A stretch of DNA of 64,000 nt. It comes from Rugalucina vietnamica (taxonomy: Eukaryota > Mollusca > Bivalvia > Lucinida > Lucinidae). The stretch lies in assembly GCA_964017185.1 (NCBI GenBank), contig OZ024869.1, positions 69,286,315 to 69,350,314 on the forward strand, read 5' to 3'. The stretch's first letter is position 1. Each line of letters begins with the position of its first letter. Below are positions 24,701 to 35,099 of this stretch, one piece after another. The translations under genes and the position numbers were made by a program. The notes under the pieces were generated by a model that saw only the letters and a list, made by a program, of their open reading frames with translations, was not told where the DNA came from and did not search any database.

Positions 24701-27700
24701 GATACTGTTTCAGTAGCGTGCCCCAAGCGTGTGTGAGACGCGCGCTGAACGTTTGCTGCGCGTCTATAGCGCTTGCTTAGCGTGTGTGGGACGTAACACA
24801 AACGTACTTTAAAACTTTGAGATTTTTATACGTCCGGCATATGCCTCAGTTGCGCGCTAATGTGTGACTGCTAAAGGTACGCGTCCAAAATCTTTTGCGT
24901 GTTGAGATTTTTCATACGCCCGGCGCGCGTTTGGGTTATACGCTAATGTGTGACTGCTGTTTTAGATTTAGTCTCCGGGACTTTTTTCATTTAGAACTAA
25001 GGGATACACGCCTACGGGGTGAGTTTGACATATACCACGACTGTATGGTTGCAATTATGTAATGTACATGTATTATCTGTTTCTTCTGATCTGGGGCCAG
25101 TTGTTCAAAATAACCGATGTCGTTAATTAACGATTCCGAACGGTTAAAATTTAAAATGGCAACATTACAAATACACTGTTATTTTTTTTTCCAATAAAAA
25201 TAACAGTGTATTTGCTTTTGAACAAATTGAGGGCTTAACGACAGCGTTAAGCTAACAAGTTTTGAACAACTGGGCCCTGGTGTTCGGCTTATTGATTCGA
25301 TTGTACAATTCCTGGACATCATCTACTTTAACTAAAAAGAATTATACCGTCCAATTCAGTATATGTAGCGTTGAAGCCTCTTCTGTTGATAAAGCCATCT
25401 GACCTGAAGTCGATAAACACGAGTCTTGCTTCAGAGACGAATTCAGAAATCGTTGTACCACAATAATGCCCGACTTTGGTGTTGCCATCTCGAATCTGTG
25501 GGTTCATAAAGGGCAAAACATCATTGGCACAATGTGCTTGATATTCGTTCTCGGCGATTTTAGAAACGTCGATTCTAGGATAGTTTTATTCATTAATTTG
25601 CGTGAAGAGATTTAATGTCAATGTCATGTGAATATATTTTAAGATGTCATTATCAAACATGAGCCGCCGCATGGGAAAACCAACAATCTGTATAGGCGAA
25701 AACAAAGGCGCAGATCAGCTTCGCAGTCACTGCGAAGCTGATCAGCGACTTTGTTTTAACTACACGGATGGTACAATCCCTCTTCTACTTATATACAAAA
25801 TTTCAAGCCTCTAACCACCTTCTGTGACTGTATAGCCCGGTTTGTGTCGGACCTGGTCGGAACCCAATTTTTTTTTTTCACGCATAGGCTCATATCCGTT
25901 CTCGGCGACGTTAGAAACATCGATTTTAGGATATTTTGATTCGAGAGATTAAATGTCAATGCCATGTGAATATATTTTAAGATGTAATAATATTACGAAC
26001 TACGGTTACGGTTTTAAGCGTTGCTTTACTCTTACCGTCAAGTAGTCATATTGGCACTTCAGCGACTCTTCAAGATCGAATTCCAGGAACTGTATCAGAA
26101 TAACCTTGTTATCAGGCACCCTGATGATCCAGGTGCAGCGATAGTTGAAGTCGTATTCTCCATCTTGATCAGTGTCGGGCGAGGCGAACCACCCGGTGGA
26201 GTTAGATAGAATATCTCCGCAGAAGTTTTGGGCAAATACTGCGGTGAAAATACATCATGCAAACGTGTCCGACAATGAATACCCCGCTATACCCCAGTTT
26301 TATGTTGTGAGAATTGGGCTTACAGGGTTTATCATTTTGTTCTTATTTTTGCTCCAAAACAGATTGTGGGTACTCGTTAGAACCGCATCGGTTTTGCTCC
26401 AAAATACAGATTGTGGGTACTCGTTGGGCGAGGCGGTTCTAACGAGTACATACAATCTATGTTTTGGAGCAAAAATAAGAAAAATAGGTACACCCCTGCA
26501 TACCCCAGTTTTGCTATATATAAAAGTGGGGTTCCGGAGGGTATACAATATACGGACATGTTTCCGTGATATTTAAACTGCTAATAAATTGAAAAATTTC
26601 ATGAAGCACGGTTTAGTTTGCTTCAAAGTACAAGTTATAACGACAAAATTCTTATGCGTGATAAAATGTTTTGCAATAGAATAAAATTTGGGGTAACCAT
26701 TGGTGTAACAAATATTACAAACTATTTTGTAGCGATTTCACTCATGTTCAGTGTATATATACTGAGTTCCTCAGCCAATGCAACTTTATTTTCCCCTCTC
26801 ATCTTTTAAACTGGTCAATTATATGAAAACTTTTGTGCCCTATTATCATTAAAATGACTCGAAAATCTTTAATGCGCATGGGCGGGAACACGCCCCAGGG
26901 TACAAAAATGCATGTTTCGTGCCCCGCGCGATCGGGCTGTAAATTTTTAAAAACAATTCACATATATTGTAATTCAAATCGATGAGTGTATTGCAATATC
27001 GAATGTTGACACCCTAGTGAACTCAACGCGATTTTCAGTACCCGAAAAATGCTTGTTTTTAGGCGTTCAATGTCACTTGGTCAAATGGTTGACGTCACTG
27101 CAGATGTCAACCATACGCTGTATTTTGCGTTGGCAACTAAAGTGTATTGCAGCTATGGGAAAGTCATTTTTCAATGTGTTTTGCTGCTTTAGATTAGGAT
27201 GGTTTGCACAGTTTAGTAAGAAATTCATCAAAGTCGCTGATTTCATTAATTTTTCAAAATGACCCCTTCGCCAGTTTTTACGCAATTATAGGCAAAATGA
27301 AGAATGTCTGACGACTGATTTTCACAGGTCATCTTTGAAAATGATTTGACTACAGGTGCGTTCAGTTATTAATATACCCCTGCGGAATTCAGAAATAAAT
27401 TGACAACGTTTCTTGTTTTTGAACAATCGTCACTGGCAAGAAATGGACAACTGGTTGAAATTGTTTATATAATGTGTTAAGTATGGGTATAATATTTACT
27501 TTGTATATAAAACTTCCATATCTTGTGATGTTGTATGCCTAAAATGATTGCATAACATATGGAGCCAAATTTTTAACAAAGTTTCCACATGGAATCGTGG
27601 TAAACGGATTGTAATTATATTTGTAATTTATGAAAGAATGACCATTTTGGCACTAAGGCTGAAAATTTGATGTCTTTATGATCACTATTTAGAAAGTTTC

Positions 27701-29415
27701 ATTAATATATTTTAGAATTTCGTGGTAAAGTAGTTGTTGCAATATAAAACTAAGCATGTCAGGGTTATTTTGCAAGGAAACTAATATTCTACCAGGACGG
27801 TTTTATGAACAAATCTTGCTAGTGAGTTCCTTCATGAGGTAAGCATGTTTTAAAGCACTGTGGAGTCACCCATGGCTATGAATTTTGTCAGAACGTAGGT
27901 TGGCATTTCATCATACAGTTTCATGATTTGATCCTCCGCACCGAATACCATGGTGGGCTAAATTGTTTGTTAGGCAATAACTCACATCTCCCCTTCGTGA
28001 TATTCGAAACCTCTTCTATAGTATTTAAGTCATGGAAATCAGCATGCCAATAAAGGATGCGTATTTATGCAAGGCAATGTTCTTTGTATTTATCCTAAGT
28101 CCGCAAAACACATTATTGATAATAGAGGAATGTTTGTCTTTGAATGTCCTGGTGATCCCATTGACTTAAAGCCTATACACGAGGAATGAAATATCACGTG
28201 TATGAGCTGTGAAAAATAGTCTAACACCAAAAGCCTCTCTGTGAAAGTCCCAGTCCCCTATGGTATTCTGTGCCGAGAAACCAAACCATTAATTGTATGG
28301 TGAAATGCCAACCCCCTTTTTGGCAGAAGACAAAGAAATGAGTGATTGCACTGTGCATTAAGACATGCTTACCTCATGAAGGAACTCACTACTAGCAAGC
28401 TTCGTTCGTAACAACCTCCGGGTAGAATATTAGTTTCCTTGCAAAATAACACTGACATGCTTAGTTTTATATTGTAACCGCCGCTTTACCACGAAATTCA
28501 AAAATGTACAATGAATGAAAATCATGGTGTAACTTTGTAAATAGTGATTATAAAGACACCAAATTTTCAGCCGTAGTACAAAAATGGCTGTTCTTTTATA
28601 AAATACAAAATTATATAATTACAATCCGTTAACCATGATTCCTTGTGGAATCTTTGAAACTCGAATATTAGCGAAATCTTTGTTAAAAATTTGGCACCAT
28701 ATGTTATTATGTAATCATTATCACAAGATCTGGAAGTTTTATATACAGAGTAAATATTTATACTCATACTTAATACATTACATATAAACAATATTATCCA
28801 GTTGTCCATTTCTTGCCAGAAACGATTGTTCAAAAACAAGAAAAGTTGCCAATTTATTTCTGAATATCACAGGGGTATATTAATAACTGAACGCACCTGT
28901 ACATATATTTGGAATTTCGGAGGAATCGACTGAAACCACAAAAAGTTATCTAAAATTTAATAACGAGTTGCGCTGGCTGTGGAACTCAGTATAGAAATAT
29001 ACAAGATCTTTAGATTATAAAAGCGTGTGTCATTTATCCGGTTAATAAATGAGCCGCCTCGTGGGAAAACCAACAATGTGGTTTCCGAACAGATCCGACA
29101 TAAATCAGGCTGTATAGTCACAGAAGCAGGCTAGATGCTTGAAATTTCGGATTTAAGAAGAAGAGGAAGTGTACTATCCGTGTAGCGAAAACAAAGGCGC
29201 TGATCAGCTTCGCGGTTACCGCGAAGCTGATCTGCGCCTTTGTTTTCGCCTATGCAGATTGTTGGTTTTCCCATGAGGCGGCTCAAATAATAAAAATGCC
29301 AACAATATGTAAGCCATTTTTTAGGCTTACAGTATTTGTTGTACGTCCAGTTATGAAAGTTAAAGGTACCTGCATGATATTCTATAATCATCCATATCAA
29401 CACAACGATCATCAT
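18809..29415 (-). CDS. Secreted protein with three CUB domains and Ser/Thr-rich tail (8 exons)
   Basis: Exons in coding order: 29415-29370, 26238-26036, 25495-25348, 24213-24038, 23393-23252, 20743-20541, 19878-19704, 19011-18809. All junctions are GT-AG, the phases run 1,0,1,0,1,0,1, and the total of 1296 nt gives 431 aa plus stop. Exon 1 plus the start of exon 2 encode the signal peptide MMIVVLIWMIIEYHAVFA with an A-x-A-type cleavage site before QNFCGD. Each CUB domain is split across two exons: CUB1 about 19-132 (FCGDI, YRCTWII, KCQYDY, YCG, GFNATY), CUB2 about 133-238 (VNCGY, FDCLW, EDCDYF, LLCGG) and CUB3 about 239-364 (ATFGG, FSSCAG, IYDG, EICG, GLGFNATY). CUB3 lacks the first disulfide pair: both positions are Thr. 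The last exon, about 365-431, is Ser/Thr/Pro-rich (ISTTSTVSPSTSTPFSLTAS) and probably O-glycosylated. I see no transmembrane segment and no protease domain. CUB domains bind proteins or glycans outside the cell; the partner is unknown. Confidence 0.85.
20944..22682 (+). mobile_element. MITE, ATCAGGATAACATGTCC family, split by a later insertion
   Basis: The left part at 20944-20996 (ACATCAGGATAACATGTCCG) continues at 22451-22682 (AACTTGGGTATGC, ACATAGATTGTAGGTACTCG hairpin, ATTGCATGTGCCTG). The element at 20997-22450 sits between them, in the A/T stretch between CCCA and TGGG. The insertion is therefore younger than the MITE. Confidence 0.8.
20997..22450 (+). mobile_element. Pearl/HINE-like non-autonomous element, 328-bp core
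   Basis: The left end GCTCACCTGAGCCGAAGGCT folds back on CATAGGTGAGC. A (GTCCGTC)n run follows. The tandem core has about four ~328-bp units (landmark CCATAGACTTATAATGGG at about 21226, 21549 and 21877, plus a diverged one near 22210). The right end has CTCAGGTGAGCG and the palindrome GGACCGTTGGTCC before CTCTGG. TTA lies on both sides (20994-20996 and 22451-22453). It interrupts a MITE and lies in intron 5 of the CUB gene. The layout of inverted subterminal repeats, tandem core and terminal hairpin is that described for pearl/HINE elements related to Helentrons. There is no ORF. Confidence 0.75.
22739..22978 (-). mobile_element. MITE, TGAGCCGCCTC family
   Basis: Ends TGAGCCTGTGTGTGAGAAAA and GCGGCTCA, flanked by TA on both sides. 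Internal hairpin AGCTTTGCAGTTACTGCGAAG-type with GGCGCTAAT and ATCTGTGCC arms. It lies within intron 5 of the CUB gene. Confidence 0.8.
23781..24035 (+). mobile_element. MITE, ATCAGGATAACATGTCC family, abutting a splice donor
   Basis: Starts GCATCAGGAAAACATGTCCG, carries the CATGGATTGTGGGTACTCG hairpin, and ends GCATGGGCTAGTTTTCATAATGG. The family's 3' boundary falls at about 24033-24035. The donor GT of CUB-gene exon 4 is at 24036-24037 on the minus strand. Confidence 0.75.
24323..24961. mobile_element. CpG-rich foldback element, CAGCAGTCACACA family
   Basis: Terminal inverted repeat AACAGCAGTCACACAGTAGC with TTA on both sides (24320-24322 and 24962-24964). The interior is a string of short CpG words (ACGCGCGTT, ACACGCTT, CGTACACC) arranged so that the two halves pair, for example GCGCGCCGGGCGTGTTGA with CACGCCCGGCGCGCG-like sequence at the far end. 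No coding capacity. Related copies fill 43568-45260. Confidence 0.8.
25092..25278. mobile_element. MITE, CAGTTGTTCAAA family (complete)
   Basis: Inverted termini GGGGCCAGTTGTTCAAAA and TTTTGAACAACTGGGCCC, with internal paired segments (CGATGTCGTTAA / TTAACGACAGCG; ACACTGTTATT / AATAACAGTGT). About 187 bp, no ORF. Confidence 0.85.
25661..25893 (+). mobile_element. MITE, TGAGCCGCCTC family
   Basis: TGAGCCGCCGCATGGGAAAA left end and GGCTCA right end. Hairpin AGCTTCGCAGTCACTGCGAA between GGCGCAGATC and GATCAGCG. It lies in intron 2 of the CUB gene. Confidence 0.85.
26246..26575. mobile_element. MITE, ATCAGGATAACATGTCC family, palindromic copy next to a splice acceptor
   Basis: Both halves of the element are present as a near-palindrome: ATACCCCAGTTTTATGTTGT on the left, ACCCCAGTTTTGCTATATA on the right, and a partly duplicated GATTGTGGGTACTCGTT hairpin in the middle. 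It begins within about 10 bp of the acceptor of CUB-gene exon 2 (26239-26240). Confidence 0.75.
26580..27350. other. Intron 1 sequence of the CUB gene, nothing specific
   Basis: AT-rich. I see no exon with usable splice sites and no terminal repeats. Confidence 0.35.
27353..28899. mobile_element. DNA element with ~580-bp inverted arms, TA target duplication
   Basis: The termini CAGGTGCGTTCAGTTATTAA and its complement are flanked by TA (27351-27352 and 28900-28901). The inverted arms run about 27353-27935 and 28285-28899 with scattered mismatches and indels; landmark GACATGCTTAC/GTAAGCATG. A ~350-bp unique centre (27936-28284) has no ORF of note. It is non-autonomous. The TA duplication points to a Tc1/mariner-type mobiliser, which is an inference. 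It lies in intron 1 of the CUB gene. Confidence 0.82.
29052..29286 (-). mobile_element. MITE, TGAGCCGCCTC family (complete)
   Basis: TIRs TGAGCCGCCTCGTGGGAAAA and TTTTCCCATGAGGCGGCTCA, AA on each side. Hairpin AGCTTCGCGGTTACCGCGAA flanked by GGCGCTGATC and GATCTGCGCC. It lies less than 90 bp downstream of CUB-gene exon 1, within intron 1. Confidence 0.9.
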
Positions 29416-29605
29416 GCTGAGAAGATACTTTGTAATGATAATTTCCTAGAAAATATCTGGTCATTTGATGCCTATAGAAATATATACTATGATATTAATG
29501 TTCTCCCCTGATACTAATGAACATGTGACGGACGCGACGTGACCAAACCTTCTTACAAAATTAAAGACAAATGCATAGGTTAGATCAGGAAAACACATGT
29601 CCATA

Positions 29606-31768
29606 CCAGAGGACCAATGGTCCTGAGAACGCTCACCTGAAGCCTGATCTTGGAGTATTAAGTCACCATGAAATGACCTTGACCTTGAATACTCACACAC
29701 CTTTATTGACTTCATAAGTTGTCTGCATCTGCCAAGTTTTAGGTCTCCGGTTGCAATAGTTTCCAAACCCAGTGATTTCTAAGAAAAAACATTATCTTAA
29801 TTTTGATATTGAAATGACCTTGGGTCACAGTCAAGAAATGACATTGGCCTTAATTTATTACTTACCTTCATTGACTCCATTAGTTGTCTACATCTAGCAA
29901 CTTTCACGTCTCAGGCTGCAACAGTTTCCAAAATATCCATTGTTTTCGCATTTTCCCATGTAAAAGCCTTTGTTTCCAAAATTGACTTTGCCGTAAAATA
30001 GGTCAAGGTCATCCTAGGGTCATCATTGGATCAAACTATGAATGGCTGGAGTCCCAAATGCTACATACCAAGTTTCGTGAAAATCTGCCTGCCAGTTCTC
30101 GAGAAGAAGATTTTGAGTGGTTTTACCATATATGGGCATGGCGGCCATCTTGGTCATGTAACCCGGATTTCTCGATCAAACTTTCATTCCCGCTACCCAT
30201 GGATGCTCCTGATAAAATTTCACTTTGATTGGCCAAGCTGTTTCAGAGAAGAAGATCTTTGGAAAGTGTGTATGGACGACAGACTGTCCAAGGTCAAGAA
30301 ATGACCTTGACCTAAATAAATTAATTACACACCTTCATCCACTCCATTAGTTGTTTGCATCTACCACTTTTCAGGTTGGCTGCAACAATTTTCAAATAAA
30401 TCCATAGTTTCACTTTTTTACATGTAAAAGCCTATGTTTCCAAAATTGACCTTGTCGTAAAATAGGTCAAGGTCATCGTAGCATCATCATTTGATCAAAC
30501 TATGATGGACTAAAGTCCCAAATGCTACATACCAAGTTTCATGAAAATCAGCCTGCCGGTTCTGGAGAAGAAGATTTTTGAGTGTTTTTAACATATATGG
30601 GCGTGGCGGCCATCTTGGTCATGTGACACAGATTTCGCGATCAAACTTACATTCACCCTATCCATGGATGCTCCACATAAAATTTCACTTTGATTGGCCT
30701 AGCAGTTTCAGAGAAGAAGATTTTTTTAAAAATGTGTATGGACGACAGACTGCCCAAGGTCAAGAGATGACCTTGACCTAAACTAATCACATACCTTCAT
30801 CTACTCCATTAGTTGTTTGCATCTACCACTTTTCAGGTCTCAGGCTGCAATAGTTTCCAAAAATTCAATAGTTTTCACTTTTTCCCTTGTAAAAGCCCAT
30901 GTTTCCAAAATTGACCTTGTCGTAAAATAGGTCAAGGTCATCCTAGTGTCATCATTTTATCAAACTACGATGGGCTGAAGTCCCAAATGCTACATACAAA
31001 GTTTCATGAAAATCGGCCTGCCGGTTCTGGAGAAGAATATGTTTGAGTGTTTTTTACCATATATGGGCGTGGTGGCCAGCTTGGTCATGTGACCCGGATT
31101 TCTCGATCAAACTTTCATTCCCCCTACCCATGGATGCTCCACATAAAATTTCACTTTGATTAGCCTAGCAGTTTCAGAGAAGAAATTTTTTGAAAAATGT
31201 GTATGGACGACAGACTGGCCAAGGTCAAGAGATGACCTTGACCTAAATTGATCACATACCTTCATCTACTCCATTAGTTGTTTGCATCTACCACTTTTCA
31301 GGTCTCAGACTGCAATAGTTTCCAAAAATTCTATAGTTTTCACTTTTTCCTTTGTAATAGCCTATGTTTCCAAAATTGACCTTGTCGTAAAATAGGTCAA
31401 GGTCATCCTAGTGTCATCATTTTATCAAACTATGATGGGCTGAAGTCCCGAATGCTACATACCAAGTTTCATGAATATCGGCCTGCCGGTTCTGGAGAAG
31501 AACATTTTTGAGTGTTTTTTACCATATATGGGCATGGCGGCCATCTTGGTCATGTGACCCAGATTTCGCGATCAAACTTTCAATGCCACTACCCAAGGAG
31601 GCTCCACATAAAATTTCTACAAGATCGGCCAAGTGGTTTCAGAGAAGAAGATCATTGAAATTGTGGACGACGGACGACGGACGGACAACGGACGGACGGA
31701 CGGACGGACGGACGCCGGATCATGGTCATCCTATAAGCTCACCTTGTGAGCCTTTGGCTCAGTTGAGC
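29606..31768 (-). mobile_element. Pearl/HINE-like element, ~465-bp core
   Basis: Begins CCAGAGGACCAATGGTCCTG, including the GGACCAATGGTCC palindrome. It contains about four tandem ~465-bp units, marked by AAGGTCAAGAGATGACCTTG at about 30290, 30757 and 31221. It then has a (GGAC)n run at 31668-31712 and a terminal GAGCCTTTGGCTCAGTTGAGC. Host sequence TAAA separates it from the next element. Its open frames are fortuitous. Confidence 0.75.
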
Positions 31769-31772
31769 TAAA

Positions 31773-33726
31773 CCAGAGGACCAATGGTCCTGTAAACGCT
31801 CACCTGAGACCTAGTAATCACTTTTTCGATGTAAAAGCCTATGTTTCCAAAATTTTGCAGTAAAATAGACCAAGGTCATCCTAGGGTCTTCATATGTACA
31901 AGCTATGATGGGCTGAAGTCCTAAATGCTACATACTGAGTTTCGTGAAAATTGGCCAGCCGGTTCTGGAGAAAAAGATTTTTGAGTGGTTTTTACCAGAT
32001 ATGGGCATGGCAGCCATCTTGGTCAGGTGACCCGGATTTCACGATCAAACTTTCATTCCCCCTATCCATGGATGCTCCAAATAAAATTTCATTTTGATTG
32101 GCCAAGGGGTTTCAGAGATGAAAATGTTTGAAAAGTGTATATGGACGACAGACCATGGCCATGGTTAAGAGATGACCTTGATCTAAATAAATCACAAACC
32201 TTCATCTACTCCATAAGTTGTTTGCATCTACCACTTTTCAGGTCTCAGGCTGCAATAGTTTTCAAAAAATCCATAGTTTTTACTTTTTTCCATGTAAAAG
32301 CCTTTGTTTCCAAAATTGACCTTGCTGTAAAATAGGTCAAGGTCATCCCAGGGTCATCATTCTATCAAACTATGATGGGCTGGAGTCACCGATGCTACAT
32401 ACCAAGTTTCGTGGAAATCGGCCCACCGGTTCTGGACAAGAAAATTTTCGGGTGGTTTTTACCATATATGGGCGTGGCGGCCATCTTGGTCATGTGACCT
32501 GGATTTCGCGATCAAACTTGAAATTCCGCTACCAAAGGAGGCTCCACATAAAATTTCAACTTAATCGGCCAAGCGGTTTCAAAGAAGAAAATCTTTGAAA
32601 TTGTTGACGATGACGGACGGACGACGGACTCAAGGGCACCTAACTCAGCAGTCCATGGTCAAATCTCGTGGAATTCTGAACTCAACCGAGATCTCATGGC
32701 TATTCTTGTTACATGGAAGAATGAAGAATATCTGATCAAAAATAACAAAGTTAATGCGTGGACACCATTTTCCCATTATAAGTCTATGGGGATTTTTTCA
32801 AACGCTCAAGGGCAGATAACTCCACGGCCCGTGGTCGGATCTGGCTGAATTTCGAACTTGTCCGAGCTCTTATGAATGTTGTTGTTCCTTGTGAGTATGG
32901 AAAAGATCTAATTGAAAATAGCGGAGATAATGCGTGGACAACATTTTCTCCATACAAAGTCTAAGGGGATTTTTCAAACGCTCAAGGGCAGATAACTCCG
33001 CGGCCCGTAGTCGGATCTGGCTGAATTTTGAACTCGTCCGAGCTCTTATGTATGTTGTTGTTCCATGCAAGTATGGAAAAGATCAAATTGAAAATAGCGA
33101 AGATAATGCGTGGACAACATTTTCTCCATACAAAGTCTATGGGGATTTTTTCAAACGCTCAAGGGCAGATAACTCCGCAGCCCGTAGTCGGATCTGGCTG
33201 AATTTCGAACTCAACCGAGATGTTATGCATGTTGTTGTTCTTTGCAAGTATGGAAAAGATCCAATCGAAAATAGCGGAGATAATGCGTGGACACCATTTT
33301 CCCATTATAAGTCTATAGGGATTTTTTCAAATGCTCAAGGGCAAATAACTCCGCAGCCCGAGGTCTGATCAGGCTGAATTTCGAACTCATCCGAGCTCTT
33401 ATGTAAGTTGTTGTTCCTTGCAAGTATGGAAAAGATCCAATCGAAAATAGCGGAGATAATGCGTGGACAACATTTTCACCATACAAAGTCTATGGGAGTT
33501 GTCTGTTGCCATAGCAACCAGAGTTCTAATTCAATCTGCTTCAAAGCCTTATGCAGGCAATGCCCCACTACAATGATGCTGCTAATAAAGTTTGATTGCA
33601 ATCGGCCTACTGGTCTCTTAGATATTCATCTTTGAAACTGTGGACGACGGACGGACGACGGACGGACGCCGGATCATGGTCATCCTAGCTATAAGCTCAC
33701 ATTGTGAGCCTTCGGCTCAGGTGAGC
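31773..33726 (-). mobile_element. Pearl/HINE-like element, 465-bp and 176-bp cores
   Basis: Starts CCAGAGGACCAATGGTCCTG and has about 1.5 units of the 465-bp core. Then come about 4.7 units of a different 176/177-bp core (GCTCAAGGGCAGATAACTCC at about 32804, 32980, 33157 and, diverged, 33333) and a (GGAC)n run. It ends TTCGGCTCAGGTGAGC. The 144-codon open frame at 32934-33368 is only this tandem repeat. Confidence 0.75.
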
Positions 33727-34347
33727 TAAAAAGCTTACCCCCTGAAACCCCACTTTTGTATAGTAAACTGGGGTATGCAGGGGTATATCTATTTTTGTTA
33801 TTTTTGCTCAAAACATAGATTGTGGATACACGTTAGAACCGCATCGGTTAGAACCAATAGATATATTTTGAGCAAAAATAACAAAAACTTCAAATTTTTT
33901 CAGCCGAAAATTTTCAATTTTTAAAGCTCGAAATCTCTGTATATTGCATGGGCAAGTTTTCGTCTAAATGACATCTACCGTATATATGGTATATGTAGTG
34001 CAATTTGAGCGCAATTTGTTTTATCATGTTCAGAGAATAGCCCATTTTGTTCTGTGTAGACTAGTCTGGTACCCGACTCCTTCATTATCATTTTCGGAGC
34101 ACACGCGCATAATGCCAGAAGCCATAGGGTAAATAAAAACATGGCGGCGCCGTTAGTCAGAACACACAGACCAATTTGTTTCGAGTGTAGCCTTGTTTCT
34201 GGCGTGGGCAAATGTGAGGAACTGAAGTATTTTATTCTTCCAACCATCTTTTTGAAATCTGTGATGCTAACTTTGTTTCAGATTCTTTGTTGTTACAGAA
34301 ACTATGTTTTTTTCTTGGGGCTCGATTCTGACACAAGTACAAGTTAA

Positions 34348-34353
34348 AGCTTT

Positions 34354-34385
<32 letters not shown>

Positions 34386-34390
34386 TATTA
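34348..34390. repeat. A(n)(AT)n simple repeat
   Basis: A run of A followed by (AT)n. Confidence 0.9.
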
Positions 34391-34399
34391 AAAAGCTTG

Positions 34400-34850
34400 T
34401 CATCGCTTTTGACCTCTTGTTTTATGGAAACTCTAAAGAAATGAGATAAAGCTGTAGGTTTTCTTAAGAGTTGTAAATACCTAGACAGGATGTATTAATC
34501 ACATGCACCAAAATGCAATGTGTAGAAAAAGTAAAGTAAGTAACATGTCTGACGGACCAACTGTTTCAAAATTGTTTTATTTATATTAGATTTAAGCATA
34601 TGAGCACGAAACACTAATTTATTATGCTGTAAAATGGATCAATAGTAAAATATCATTCACAAAATGCTTTATTATACTTTATTGCAATCCAAGCGGTAAC
34701 ATACTTTACATGTCTGTTATGAAAAATTGACCTCAGATTACTTAGTAAAACATGGTTTTCTAAGCACCTCAGATGTATCCCTGATACATGGTACCGCTTG
34801 AACTTTTCTTCCTGGGGGGTGAAACAGGACGATTGTTTTTCGGTTTGGCT
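34400..34850. other. 3' flank of the cystatin-like gene
   Basis: No gene seen. On the minus strand, AATAAA-type hexamers (complements of TTTATT near 34664-34683) are possible poly(A) signals for the gene ending at 35100. Confidence 0.3.
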
Positions 34851-34852
34851 CC

Positions 34853-35035
34853 TAGACCAATAGATTGTGGGTACAAGTTAGAACCGCCTCGCCGATGCGG
34901 TTCTAACGAGTACCCACGATCTATGTATTGGAGCAAAAATAAGAAAAATAGGTATATCCCTGCATATCCCAGTTTTACGATATAAAAGTGGGGTACAAGG
35001 GGGTATATATTACACGGACACGTTATCCTGATGCA
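34853..35035 (-). mobile_element. MITE, ATCAGGATAACATGTCC family (partial)
   Basis: Central hairpin GAACCGCCTCGCCGATGCGG with GATTGTGGGTAC arms. It then runs to GGGGTATATATTACACGGAC and ends GTTATCCTGAT, the complement of the family's left end. Confidence 0.8.
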
Positions 35036-35099
35036 AGTGAAGTCTACAAGTGCTAGAGATGTGAAAGTCTATTTATCGAACATAGGTTAAGTCAGCGGT

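Larger units (their letters stand above)
29583..33964 (+). mobile_element. MITE, ATCAGGATAACATGTCC family, split by two pearl/HINE-like elements
   Basis: The left end at 29583-29605 (GATCAGGAAAACACATGTCC) resumes at 33727-33964 (CCCCTGAAACCCCACTTTTG, ACATAGATTGTGGATACACG, TATTGCATGGGCAAGTTTTC). The two elements between are younger. Confidence 0.75.

Noticed and set aside
26172-26576. 134-codon open frame on the plus strand
   Set aside because: Antisense to a CUB exon and then through a palindromic MITE copy; no domain, and other MITE copies break the frame.
26577-26606. Minus-strand ATG with MKFFNLLA as an alternative first exon for the CUB gene
   Set aside because: The donor would be weak (GTTTAA) and phase 0, whereas exon 2 needs phase 1. 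The exon at 29415-29370 has the right phase, a good donor and a better signal peptide.
32934-33368. 144-codon open frame
   Set aside because: It is a read-through of the 176/177-bp tandem core of a pearl/HINE-like element; the peptide repeats with the DNA and has no domain features.
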